7,782 nt of DNA from CAZIPZ01 sp964541075. GTDB lineage: Bacteria; Acidobacteriota; Terriglobia; 20CM-2-55-15. Shown piece after piece: positions 1 to 5,552 of this stretch. Under the pieces are notes generated by a model that saw only the letters and a program-made list of their open reading frames with translations, made no database searches and was not told where the DNA came from. The number at the start of each line of letters is the position of its first letter. Positions within the stretch are counted from its first letter, which is position 1. The position numbers and the translations under genes were made by a program. Where the stretch lies: assembly GCA_964541075.1 (NCBI GenBank), contig CAZIPZ010000190.1, positions 1-7,782 of the forward strand, read 5' to 3'.

Positions 1-1
1 A

Positions 2-181
2 TTCCTCATACACCTCGACAAGGAAGAACAAACCATCCTTCCGGCGATTAGAAATTCCTGCCGCCCGAAGGGCGGGAAGACATGCTGCAAGAGCTTCGCG
101 CACGGCGACAGCACCTGCGCTAGACATGTCACTCCGCAGGATTGCTATGCTTCCTACGTTGTTGCATGGTGGCGGATATGA
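2..181 (+). CDS. 3' end of a hemerythrin/HHE-like protein, apparently frameshifted
   Basis: The unbroken frame opens before the window and ends at TGA 179-181. Its first residues read FLIHLDKEEQTILPAI, which matches the H-x(3)-E-E-x(3)-L-x-P signature of the last iron-ligand helix of hemerythrin/HHE domains. That fold binds a di-iron centre and senses or carries O2 or NO. After about position 55 the frame becomes a Cys-rich, unlikely sequence. The frame one base back instead gives PPEGREDMLQELRARRQ and ends at TAG 121-123. That is a normal amphipathic C-terminal helix for this family, and it stops just 5 bp before the convergent gene at 129-311. I infer one missing base near 53-58, either a real mutation or an assembly error, and an intended end at 123. 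Most of the protein lies outside the window, so the family call rests on about 16 residues. Confidence 0.45.
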   Translation, partial: FLIHLDKEEQTILPAIRNSCRPKGGKTCCKSFAHGDSTCARHVTPQDCYASYVVAWWRI

Positions 182-311
182 TTGCCTTCCTGCAATCGGC
201 GCACTCAATCAAATGTTCGTACTGCTTAAGGGAAATTTGTTTGACGCTGTAAAGGAATGCCAATCCTTCGGCGATCCGGACGTGCTCGGATTCATCGTGC
301 TGGTCGGTCAT
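129..311 (-). CDS. small protein with H-x3-C-x2-C motif (anti-sigma zinc-finger-like), 60 aa
   Basis: This is a soluble, charged 60-aa protein with no signal peptide or membrane segment. Around residues 31-41 it reads YEHLIECADCR, giving H33-x3-C37-x2-C40. That is the spacing seen in zinc-binding anti-sigma factors and related small regulators, in which the motif folds onto a short helical N-terminal part. The protein has no membrane or sigma-binding C-terminal extension, so a classical membrane anti-sigma factor is ruled out; a soluble zinc-finger regulator or partner is possible. The start is ATG at 309-311, preceded on the minus strand by AGGAG (plus positions 320-324) at 8 nt spacing, which is a good ribosome site. 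The gene sits 16 nt downstream of the 80-aa gene and is surely co-transcribed with it. The function is not known. Confidence 0.65.
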   Translation of the reverse strand: MTDQHDESEHVRIAEGLAFLYSVKQISLKQYEHLIECADCRKAIISATMQQRRKHSNPAE

Positions 312-327
312 GCAAAGGGCTCCTGGC

Positions 328-570
328 TCAGCAATGGTGCTCCGAGATATGCCGATTTAGCTGCTTCCGCGCATCAGCGGATGCACGGCGGGTATGCTCG
401 GCGATGTTCTGCAATGCCATGTAGGCTTGACTGCCGCCGCTAACGGCATGCGCAAGCTTGGAAACGGCCTCTGCGTAAACTACGGCAGTTCGTGAATATT
501 CACTGAGCAAGCGCCTTTTTTCTTCGCATGCTATCCAGTTCGTTCCGGTGTTCGATGTGCGATCCAGCAT
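328..570 (-). CDS. small helical protein ending in H-x3-H-x-C, 80 aa, unknown function
   Basis: With the ATG at 568-570 the product is 80 aa. A GAGGG lies 4 nt upstream of this start on the minus strand; a longer GTG start at 627 would add 19 residues and has no better site. The protein is predicted almost wholly helical. C15 with E16-E17-K18-R19 opens the first helix, then Tyr/Ala-rich helices follow (YSRTAVVYAEAVSKL, residues 25-39), and it ends with HISEHHC (residues 74-80). Small proteins with the same plan (Cys-x2-Lys near the start, repeated Tyr/Ala, His/Cys at the end) are common unnamed genes in Acidobacteriota; this is from memory. The Cys at one end and the His/Cys cluster at the other could form a metal or redox site. 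The stop is 16 nt before the 60-aa H-x3-C-x2-C gene, so the two form a mini-operon. It carries no recognised enzymatic motif. Confidence 0.65.
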   Translation of the reverse strand: MLDRTSNTGTNWIACEEKRRLLSEYSRTAVVYAEAVSKLAHAVSGGSQAYMALQNIAEHTRRASADARKQLNRHISEHHC

Positions 571-909
571 ATGACCCTCATAATGTCTAGCGCTACATAA
601 TCCGGAAGGAGGGTAGAAAAGCGCCACCCGTGCTCATGGTTGTCCCTATGTCGAATGGCGCGCACCCGCAGGCCAGGTCGGCAATGGATGGACTAAACTT
701 GACAAGTCGAGTGGGAGTGTAAGCAGTTATTACTTAGCAGTGGAATAGGACTTCCACTTAAAGTGGCGTCCGATTACCACCTACAAGTGAGGGGATCGAG
801 GCAAATGCACGGAATGAAGCAACTCCGACATTTATCCTTGCTGGATGCCCTCCAAATACTAACGAGGATTCGCCGAATCACTACGGCTTTTAAGTCGCGA
901 ACCGTCGGT
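571..909. other. non-coding gap with three perfect short palindromes
   Basis: I see no convincing gene in this 339-bp stretch. It lies between two minus-strand operons: downstream of the DUF6644 gene and upstream of the small Cys/His genes, whose promoter should be here. It contains ACTTG-A-CAAGT (697-707, which includes a TTGACA), CCACTT-A-AAGTGG (754-766) with a further AGTGGAA at 739-745 that can pair with the same arm, and GATTCG-C-CGAATC (867-879). None is followed by a T-run on either strand, so they do not look like standard intrinsic terminators. No clear -10/-35 pair for the minus-strand genes could be picked out. Confidence 0.6.
739..766. repeat. competing inverted repeats: AGTGGAA...TTCCACTT-A-AAGTGG
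   Basis: CCACTT (754-759) is followed after one A by its perfect complement AAGTGG (761-766). The same arm, read as TTCCACT (752-758), is also complementary to AGTGGAA at 739-745. The middle arm can therefore pair with either neighbour, so in RNA the two hairpins would exclude each other, and in DNA the 13-bp dyad could be an operator. The 5-7 bp arms are short, and I cannot show they are functional. Confidence 0.35.
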
Positions 910-1392
910 TCACCAGTACCCAATCATGCGCCCAGCGCCGATCGCCGTTAGCCAACAGACAAGGGATACCGCTCCAAAATAGGCAAGCCGCCGTTGCACT
1001 TCCGACGAAAGCTCCAGCGATTTTCTTGTCTTCCAGGCGGACGAGGAATTCAAGATGGCCGCGTTCAGCAGCCCCAGTCCAATTGCTGGGAACTTTACAT
1101 AAAGGAAAGGATTGCCGGAATACTCGGTTGCATTCGCCGAGATCAAGCAAACACCGCTAGTGACCGCGACGGCGAATCCCACAACCGTTACTGGAATGAG
1201 CGGCTGGCTGATGGCATCAAGGTGGATATTTTTCCAAAGGCCTAACAAACGCAAATCAAGCACGAGAACGGCGCCGAAAAAAGAGGCTATGCCCAGAATA
1301 TGAATGAAATTCACAACGGCGTACGTCCAGACGCCCATTCGCATGACGTGGCCCAGCGCAGAACCTTGCAGCCACGCCAGGAATTCATACAT
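910..1392 (-). CDS. DUF6644-like integral membrane protein, 160 aa
   Basis: The start chosen is ATG 1390-1392 (MYEFLAWLQG). The open frame continues back to 1599, but the extra 69 residues overlap the DUF6152 gene and look non-coding. The protein has four predicted membrane segments at about residues 24-48, 65-86, 96-114 and 136-157. Segment 1 carries N28-F-I-H31-I-L-G and ends in the conserved LDLRLLGLW stretch (residues 45-53); segment 3 is preceded by LYVKFP. This arrangement, with an intramembrane His and a D-L-R-L-L-G turn, is what I recall for DUF6644, an uncharacterised inner-membrane family. It lies 20 nt downstream of the DUF6152 gene and is evidently in the same operon. The ribosome site is weak (AAGG about 11 nt upstream), which may point to translational coupling. 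The function is unknown; membrane binding of a metal or haem through the His is only a guess. Confidence 0.7.
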   Translation of the reverse strand: MYEFLAWLQGSALGHVMRMGVWTYAVVNFIHILGIASFFGAVLVLDLRLLGLWKNIHLDAISQPLIPVTVVGFAVAVTSGVCLISANATEYSGNPFLYVKFPAIGLGLLNAAILNSSSAWKTRKSLELSSEVQRRLAYFGAVSLVCWLTAIGAGRMIGYW

Positions 1393-1412
1393 AAGCCACT
1401 TGCCTTCGCGTG

Positions 1413-1790
1413 CTACTTGCGATCCGGATAAACGTTGAACATGCGACCGTTCCAGGTGACACGTTCTGTCTTCACTTCCAGGCGCTTTGGATCCTGGTGT
1501 CGGTGACCATGGACGGCGACCTTCGCTCCCAAAGGAATAACACCTGCCACTAGCCCAGCCGCTTTCGTGCGAGCGGGCGGTGCAAGCGTAATGTCCCAAA
1601 CCTTGTCGTCCACTCTTATCTTCATCGTGGCGTGAGCACCCGCAAGGCTGACGTCTTTTTCGAGCGTGCCGGAGAGACTAAAATCCTCTTCAAGGTACCC
1701 GGCCCAACCGTGGTGAGCCAAGGTGAAATGAATGGGTATCAAAAGAGCGGCGAGGGCAAACCAAAGGCAGAAGCGTTCGCGTGATTTCAT
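1413..1790 (-). CDS. DUF6152-like exported protein, 125 aa
   Basis: Residues 1-25 form a signal peptide: basic start MKSRER, a hydrophobic core, and cleavage expected after TLA. The mature protein would begin HHGWAGYLEED. The rest is beta-rich in an OB-like pattern: LSGTLEKDVSLAGAHATMKIRV, then VWDITLAPP, then an LGAKVAVHGHRHQDP strand-loop (His 94, 96 and 98), and finally VTWNGRMFNVYP. This layout (signal peptide, mature His-His start, a G-T-L strand, W-D-I, a V-x-G-x-R turn, and the last strand around an N-G or D-G) matches what I recall of DUF6152, a periplasmic family of unknown function. The start is ATG 1788-1790 with AAGGAG (plus 1798-1803) at 7 nt, a strong ribosome site. It is the first gene of a two-gene operon with the DUF6644 gene. 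The exposed N-terminal His plus the His cluster suggests metal binding, most likely copper, but this is inference. Confidence 0.75.
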   Translation of the reverse strand: MKSRERFCLWFALAALLIPIHFTLAHHGWAGYLEEDFSLSGTLEKDVSLAGAHATMKIRVDDKVWDITLAPPARTKAAGLVAGVIPLGAKVAVHGHRHQDPKRLEVKTERVTWNGRMFNVYPDRK

Positions 1791-2148
1791 TTTGGTGCTC
1801 CTTCTGATTAGGATGAAGCTCTCTCCAACCCGTTATTTGAAAATCGCATCTTTTCAGATTCTATGATTCTATCGGTTCCCCACAAAGCCATGCCAACAAT
1901 TCGCTCAAGCAGAAATCAGCGGATCTCTACCTCCTAAGACCAGCATTTGTGCCATAGGCGGATAGGCGCTCTGAATCAGTTGCTTCCCAAAGGTGTCTTG
2001 GCTCGATTCCTATCAATACGGGTTGGGTAGCCCTGCCGAGGCACACGGATGCCAGAAGGGGGCGACTGCAGGTCACTTTTTCCTTCTGAAACTTCCTGTC
2101 ATTCCGTTACTTAGGTGAGACACCAAGCGGAAGCTTGCGTGCCTTTGG
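1791..2148. other. divergent intergenic gap with two short tandem duplications
   Basis: This 358-bp stretch separates the minus-strand DUF6152 operon from the plus-strand membrane-protein gene and must carry both promoters. It holds GATTCTAT twice in direct tandem (1857-1872), ATAGGCG repeated with an 8-bp period (1954-1969), a possible minus-strand promoter at 1866-1896, and a small hairpin with a GGAA loop at 2124-2137 just before the plus-strand start. A minus-strand AGGAGG near 1930-1935 is not followed by a start codon. I see no gene longer than a doubtful 27 codons. Confidence 0.55.
1866..1896 (-). promoter_or_regulatory. possible promoter for the DUF6152/DUF6644 operon
   Basis: On the minus strand TTGGCA (plus 1891-1896) is followed after 19 bp by TAGAAT (plus 1866-1871). 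Each has one mismatch to the sigma-70 consensus. The spacing is longer than the optimal 17 bp, so this is weak. The -10-like element lies within the tandem 8-bp duplication, so a second copy (plus 1858-1863) sits 8 bp further downstream. Transcription from here would give a leader of roughly 70 nt before the DUF6152 start. Confidence 0.25.
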
Positions 2149-2784
2149 GTGAGTGTGAAATTCGTGAGCCTGTTTGTTCTAGTTTGGTTCACTTTGCTGA
2201 TGATGCCGCGACCGTGGGCCGACCAGGTGCTCGCTGAAAATGGGCCGATCGAAATCCCTTCCGCGGTCGGCTACCTCGTTGCCGCCAGCTTCGTGTGGAT
2301 TCTGCACAAACCTCGCCGTTGGTTTACCGAAATACCTGCAACCGTCTTGCTTATAGCGGCCTGCCTGAGAGAACTCGACTTCCAGGTTCGCTTCACGTCA
2401 AGTTATGCATTCAGCGCAGGATTTTTCCTGCACTCCCAGGCTTCGTTCTTGGAAAAGTCCATTGTTGCTTTCGTGCTACTTACGCTTGCAATATGCGCGG
2501 GCCTCCTGATCATGTTTAACGGAGGACGCTTTATAAGGATGTTGCTGCGGCGATTCGATTGGGCAGTGACCATGGCAAGCGCCTTTGCTTTACTTGTCAT
2601 CCCCACAACGCTCGACGAGGCCGGTGGATTTATGAGGCGTCATTACGCGACATCCACGAGTGAACTGCAATTTGTGATGTGGATGGTCGAAGAAACTTTC
2701 GAGGCAGCCGCGCCGATATTGTTCTCGCTTTCGGCTGTTCGTCCGACTTACGCCGCAGCAGCACCCGAGAGAAAAGCGGCCTAA
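2149..2784 (+). CDS. polytopic membrane protein of unknown function, 211 aa
   Basis: It starts at GTG 2149 (MSVKFVSLFVLVW); an in-frame TGA at 2116-2118 limits any extension, and GTG 2155 is equally possible. A start at ATG 2200 would remove the first membrane segment, so I disfavour it. About six hydrophobic stretches are visible: residues 3-19, 38-52, 61-75, 104-124, 137-154 and 175-195. Charged residues inside or beside membrane segments look conserved in kind: LRELDF (73-78), a Phe/Ser-rich loop (SSYAFSAGFFLHSQASFLEK, 84-103), ARG-rich RFIRMLLRRFDW (127-138), and VEETFE (180-185). I recall unnamed membrane proteins with the same R-E-x-D-F and E-E-x-x-E pattern in several phyla but cannot attach a function. 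The C-terminus is Ala-rich. It lies 95 bp upstream of the GT-C partner gene and may share its transcript. Confidence 0.7.
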   Translation: MSVKFVSLFVLVWFTLLMMPRPWADQVLAENGPIEIPSAVGYLVAASFVWILHKPRRWFTEIPATVLLIAACLRELDFQVRFTSSYAFSAGFFLHSQASFLEKSIVAFVLLTLAICAGLLIMFNGGRFIRMLLRRFDWAVTMASAFALLVIPTTLDEAGGFMRRHYATSTSELQFVMWMVEETFEAAAPILFSLSAVRPTYAAAAPERKAA

Positions 2785-2879
2785 GACTGCCCGGATCCAC
2801 GGAAATATGAGGAAGAAGTTGAAATATCCACGCCGGAAGCTTTTTTCAGACAGCGATTCGATGTACATTCCGCTTCGAG

Positions 2880-3305
2880 ATGACAAAGCTTCAATCGCTA
2901 TCTTGTATGGCGTTAGTCGTGATTGCGTTTCTGAACCTGGCTTATTCGAATCGGAGCGCATCGATTCTGCCGTCACGGCAGCAGGATGAAGTCGAATTCC
3001 TTGAAGAACGTCTCAGGCCCATTCGATATGCACTCATGGAGGCCCGATACCCAAATGGCGCGCCAATCGGATATATCACTGCCGACATCTCTAGCTCAGG
3101 CCAGGCCAGTGAGGATGATGGCAAGCGTTGGGCCCAATCTCGTTACGTGCTGGTCCCCTGGAATCTTGTTTTGGCGACCATGGATGCGCGGTATGTGATT
3201 GTGGACATCTGGAAATCAGAAGGACGTTTCCAGGTTCCCGCCGGATTTACAAAAGTCTACGAGTCGCCTGATGGACTGACACTGCTGGTGAGGACGGCCC
3301 AGTGA
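2880..3305 (+). CDS. small membrane-anchored extracytoplasmic protein, partner of the GT-C transferase, 141 aa
   Basis: It starts at ATG 2880; an in-frame TGA at 2820 and the lack of another start codon between fix the choice, although the ribosome site is poor (only GAG directly adjacent). Residues 5-24 form one hydrophobic segment, an uncleaved anchor or signal peptide. The remaining ~115 residues are soluble and would lie outside the cytoplasmic membrane. Visible elements are an early helix (EFLEERLRPIRYALME, 39-54), APIGYITAD (61-69), RYVLVPWNLVL (88-98), RYVIVDIW (104-111), and a final GLTLLVR (132-138). Small proteins with this order (G-Y-I/V-x-D, then R-Y-x-L-x-P, then V-I-V-D, then a G-L-x-L-x-R end) are, as I recall, often encoded directly before GT-C membrane glycosyltransferases. 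They resemble the soluble tail domain of larger GT-C proteins. The gene overlaps the next by 4 nt (GTGA), so the two are translationally coupled. Its role, for example acceptor binding, is inference. Confidence 0.65.
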   Translation: MTKLQSLSCMALVVIAFLNLAYSNRSASILPSRQQDEVEFLEERLRPIRYALMEARYPNGAPIGYITADISSSGQASEDDGKRWAQSRYVLVPWNLVLATMDARYVIVDIWKSEGRFQVPAGFTKVYESPDGLTLLVRTAQ

Positions 3306-4645
3306 ATCCGTTGCTTCCCGCGGTGTGGCTCTTGTCCATGTTCGTCTCATTTATCTTAGGCTACTGTGTGACCTCTCTCCTCTGGCCGTCGGGACTTCCC
3401 AAACACCTGATATGGGCGTTCGCTCCGGGCATAGGTCTCGGTGTATCGTCGTTGATCTTCTTTCTGTTTCGACGTCCGCTATTCACGATTGAAATCGCAT
3501 TGCTGGTACTGGCTCTTGGTTGGATCTGGTTCAATAAGCCTCCGATCAAAGCGCCCGGATGGCCAGGCGGCATCTTGCCGCTCGCCCTCTTATGCGCTCT
3601 GGGGTTCTCCGTTTCGGCGATGCTGTTTCGGATCGAACACACACCTCACGGCGATTGGGATTCATGGGCGATTTGGAGCAACCACGCGCGATATCTCTAC
3701 CGCGACGGGCCGCTTTGGACCGAGCACATTCAGAATTCCTTTCATCCGGATTACCCCCTGCTCGTTCCAGCATCCACCGCACGCGTGTGGCGATATGCCG
3801 GCGTCGAAGCGCCTGACGCCGGGGGACTAACCAGCATGACGTTCGCGCTTTCCGGCCTTGCGGTGCTCGTTGGAGTGTTGTGGGAACTCCGAGGTGCAAC
3901 CGTTGCAACGTTGCTGGGTTTGACGCTGCTAGGAACCCCCTTCTATTTGGAATATGGCGTTTCCCGTTCTGCCGATGTTCCTTTGTCCCTGTATATGCTC
4001 GGCACAGTCGCCCTCATCATTCTGCATTTCCGCCGCGCACCAGACCATTTGGGTTTGCTGTCGCTTGCGGGACTGGCTGCCGGTCTTGCAGGATGGACAA
4101 AGAATGAGGGATTGCTCTTCATCGTCATTGTATCCCTCATATTGTTGCTTCCGTCAGTGGGAGCATTGCGGAAAACGATGCGCCGCTTTATGGCTTTTCT
4201 CGCCGGGCTTGCCGCGCCCGTGGCCGTTATCACCTTCTTCAAGCTCAGCATCGCTCCGACCAATGATCTATTGGCGAACAGACATACGGCGGAGCTTCTG
4301 GCGAAGCTGTTTGACCCGAGCCGCTATTGGATGATCGTCCAATCGTATTCATCCACTTTTTGGACCTTCGGCGACTGGTTTCTGCACCCTGTGGCGCCTC
4401 TCCTTATTTATATTGGTTTGAGGGGCATTGATCGTCGGTCCGTGAGCAGCTTGGAGTGGCTATCAGGGGTAGGAATCGTGGTCGCTGTTCTAGGAGGTTA
4501 CTTTACGGTGTATCTCCTGACTCCGGCAGATCTCCAATGGCACTTGACCACTTCTCTCCAGCGACTCTATCTGCAGATCTGGCCGCTCTTCCTTCTTATA
4601 TCCGGCCTTGCCGCGGTGGAAGGCGATCGCGTAGCGCGTGTGTGA
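3302..4645 (+). CDS. GT-C family integral membrane glycosyltransferase (GT39/ArnT-like), 447 aa
   Basis: The GTG start overlaps the stop of the preceding gene (GTGA), implying coupled translation. The protein has roughly ten or more hydrophobic segments. The key loop after residue 110 reads HGDWDSWAIW, with D118 and D120 in a D-x-D arrangement, followed by HPDYPLLVP (148-156). In GT-C transferases the acidic loop facing the periplasm holds the catalytic Asp that uses a polyprenyl-phosphate sugar donor. Further family-like motifs are RSADVPLSLY (222-231), GWTKNEGLLF (264-273), and near the C-terminus LQWHLTTSLQRLYLQIWP (411-428). The likely task is transfer of a sugar from a lipid carrier to lipid A, another lipid, a glycan or a protein on the outer face of the inner membrane. 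Four hydrophobic stretches precede the D-x-D loop, which is more than in classical GT39 proteins. Substrate cannot be read from sequence. The length is slightly short for the class but nothing looks truncated. Confidence 0.8.
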   Translation: MNPLLPAVWLLSMFVSFILGYCVTSLLWPSGLPKHLIWAFAPGIGLGVSSLIFFLFRRPLFTIEIALLVLALGWIWFNKPPIKAPGWPGGILPLALLCALGFSVSAMLFRIEHTPHGDWDSWAIWSNHARYLYRDGPLWTEHIQNSFHPDYPLLVPASTARVWRYAGVEAPDAGGLTSMTFALSGLAVLVGVLWELRGATVATLLGLTLLGTPFYLEYGVSRSADVPLSLYMLGTVALIILHFRRAPDHLGLLSLAGLAAGLAGWTKNEGLLFIVIVSLILLLPSVGALRKTMRRFMAFLAGLAAPVAVITFFKLSIAPTNDLLANRHTAELLAKLFDPSRYWMIVQSYSSTFWTFGDWFLHPVAPLLIYIGLRGIDRRSVSSLEWLSGVGIVVAVLGGYFTVYLLTPADLQWHLTTSLQRLYLQIWPLFLLISGLAAVEGDRVARV

Positions 4646-4732
4646 TAATTCCGTGGCTAAGGCTTGCCGCCAATTCGTTTGACAATGACTTGGCCTGTCT
4701 TCCGAATGGTTTATCGATAGGTAGAAACGCGC

Positions 4733-5515
4733 ATGAGAAAGACTTGTCTCATCCACCAACAACAGGGGCTAGGAGATCTCATCTTCATACAGAAGATCAT
4801 CCAAACGTATGCGAACTACGATTACAACGTGGTTTGCCCCATTCTTCTTCAACACCGTGTGATTCGCGACCACTTCACAACGGATCGGGTTCGGTATCCC
4901 CTGATATCTGAACAAAGCACACTGATGGAAGACTTTGAGTTCGCACGAGAACACGTATACCTGGTGAGCCAGTGCGAGTCGCACTTCGGGGACTCCTTAT
5001 TCACTAAGCCGTTGGACGGGGGCGACTTCGTATTTCTGGCATTAGGTCCAGCTTACAAAAGGTTGCCTCAGGATGGACTGATGCTCTCGAAATACCGGCT
5101 CGTGGGCATGGATTTTTCCGGCTGGCGAGATTTTGTGAAGACGAAACGCAACTATGCGGCAGAGAGTGCGCTGTGGGATCACCTAGGCTTGAAACGCAAC
5201 TCCAAATACACCTTGATCAACGAATTTTCAAGTAACGGACGGATCGAGATCAGAGATCCCGGCGACGCCATCTATATGCGCAAGGTTGAGGGTTACTCGC
5301 TCTTTGATTGGATTTCCGTACTCGAGCGGTGCAGTCGCCTGATCACTGTCGACACGGCATTGGTTTGGCTTGCTGAAGTATTCCTGAAGAAGGACGTACC
5401 AATGTATTTACTATCGAAGTGGCCCACTGGAACTCCCTCGTTTGGCGATTTCATACCTGCGCTTCGCTTGCCATGGAAATTCACGCCCCATGTTTCAGAC
5501 TTGAAGTTGGACTAA
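4733..5515 (+). CDS. GT-B-like glycosyltransferase, GT9/heptosyltransferase-like, 260 aa
   Basis: The start is ATG 4733, with only a distant AGG as ribosome site. The N-terminus reads LIHQQQGLGDLIFIQKII (6-23), the Gly-rich G-L-G-D loop with which ADP-heptose:LPS heptosyltransferases and related GT9 proteins begin. The C-terminal half has VLERCSRLITVDTALVWLAEVF (196-217), which corresponds to the family's donor-binding region (D-T-x-x-x-H-L-A), with Val-Trp replacing the usual His. The length of 260 aa is clearly shorter than typical GT9 enzymes (about 320-360 aa), and the middle is divergent. It is a cytoplasmic protein with no membrane segment. It lies 87 bp after the GT-C gene in the same orientation, suggesting the same glycoconjugate pathway. 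It could also be a divergent GT-B protein of another family or an inactive relative, since the His replacement is notable. A TTGACA at 4679-4684 lacks a good -10 partner. Confidence 0.6.
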   Translation: MRKTCLIHQQQGLGDLIFIQKIIQTYANYDYNVVCPILLQHRVIRDHFTTDRVRYPLISEQSTLMEDFEFAREHVYLVSQCESHFGDSLFTKPLDGGDFVFLALGPAYKRLPQDGLMLSKYRLVGMDFSGWRDFVKTKRNYAAESALWDHLGLKRNSKYTLINEFSSNGRIEIRDPGDAIYMRKVEGYSLFDWISVLERCSRLITVDTALVWLAEVFLKKDVPMYLLSKWPTGTPSFGDFIPALRLPWKFTPHVSDLKLD

Positions 5516-5552
5516 GAGAGAGACGATGGCAGGTTCGCGCGGATTCCGCAGT
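5516..5552. other. convergent gene junction with an 11-bp dyad
   Basis: Only 37 bp separate the stop of the GT-B-like gene from the stop of the diguanylate cyclase gene. The junction contains GCGGA-T-TCCGC (5539-5549), which could form a small hairpin in both transcripts. There is no T-run on either side, so calling it a bidirectional terminator would be speculative. Confidence 0.3.

Noticed and set aside
699..704. TTGACA as a plus-strand -35 box
   Set aside because: No acceptable -10 at 16-18 bp and no plus-strand gene for over 1 kb; it is better explained as part of a palindrome.
763..951. 62-codon plus-strand frame in the intergenic gap
   Set aside because: It starts inside the palindrome, has no ribosome site, a basic random-looking product, and runs into the opposite-strand DUF6644 gene.
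1393..1599. N-terminal extension of the DUF6644 frame back to 1599
   Set aside because: It overlaps the DUF6152 gene, and the extra 69 residues are low-quality, with no membrane or family signal.
1930..1935. AGGAGG on the minus strand, as a ribosome site for a hidden gene
   Set aside because: No ATG, GTG or TTG follows within usable distance, and the next codons soon stop.
3546..3908. 120-codon minus-strand and other overlapping open frames inside the GT-C gene
   Set aside because: They are Arg- and Pro-rich translations typical of wrong-frame reading across a membrane-protein gene.
4679..4684. TTGACA as a promoter for the GT-B-like gene
   Set aside because: The hexamer is perfect, but the sequences 16-18 bp downstream do not resemble a -10 element.
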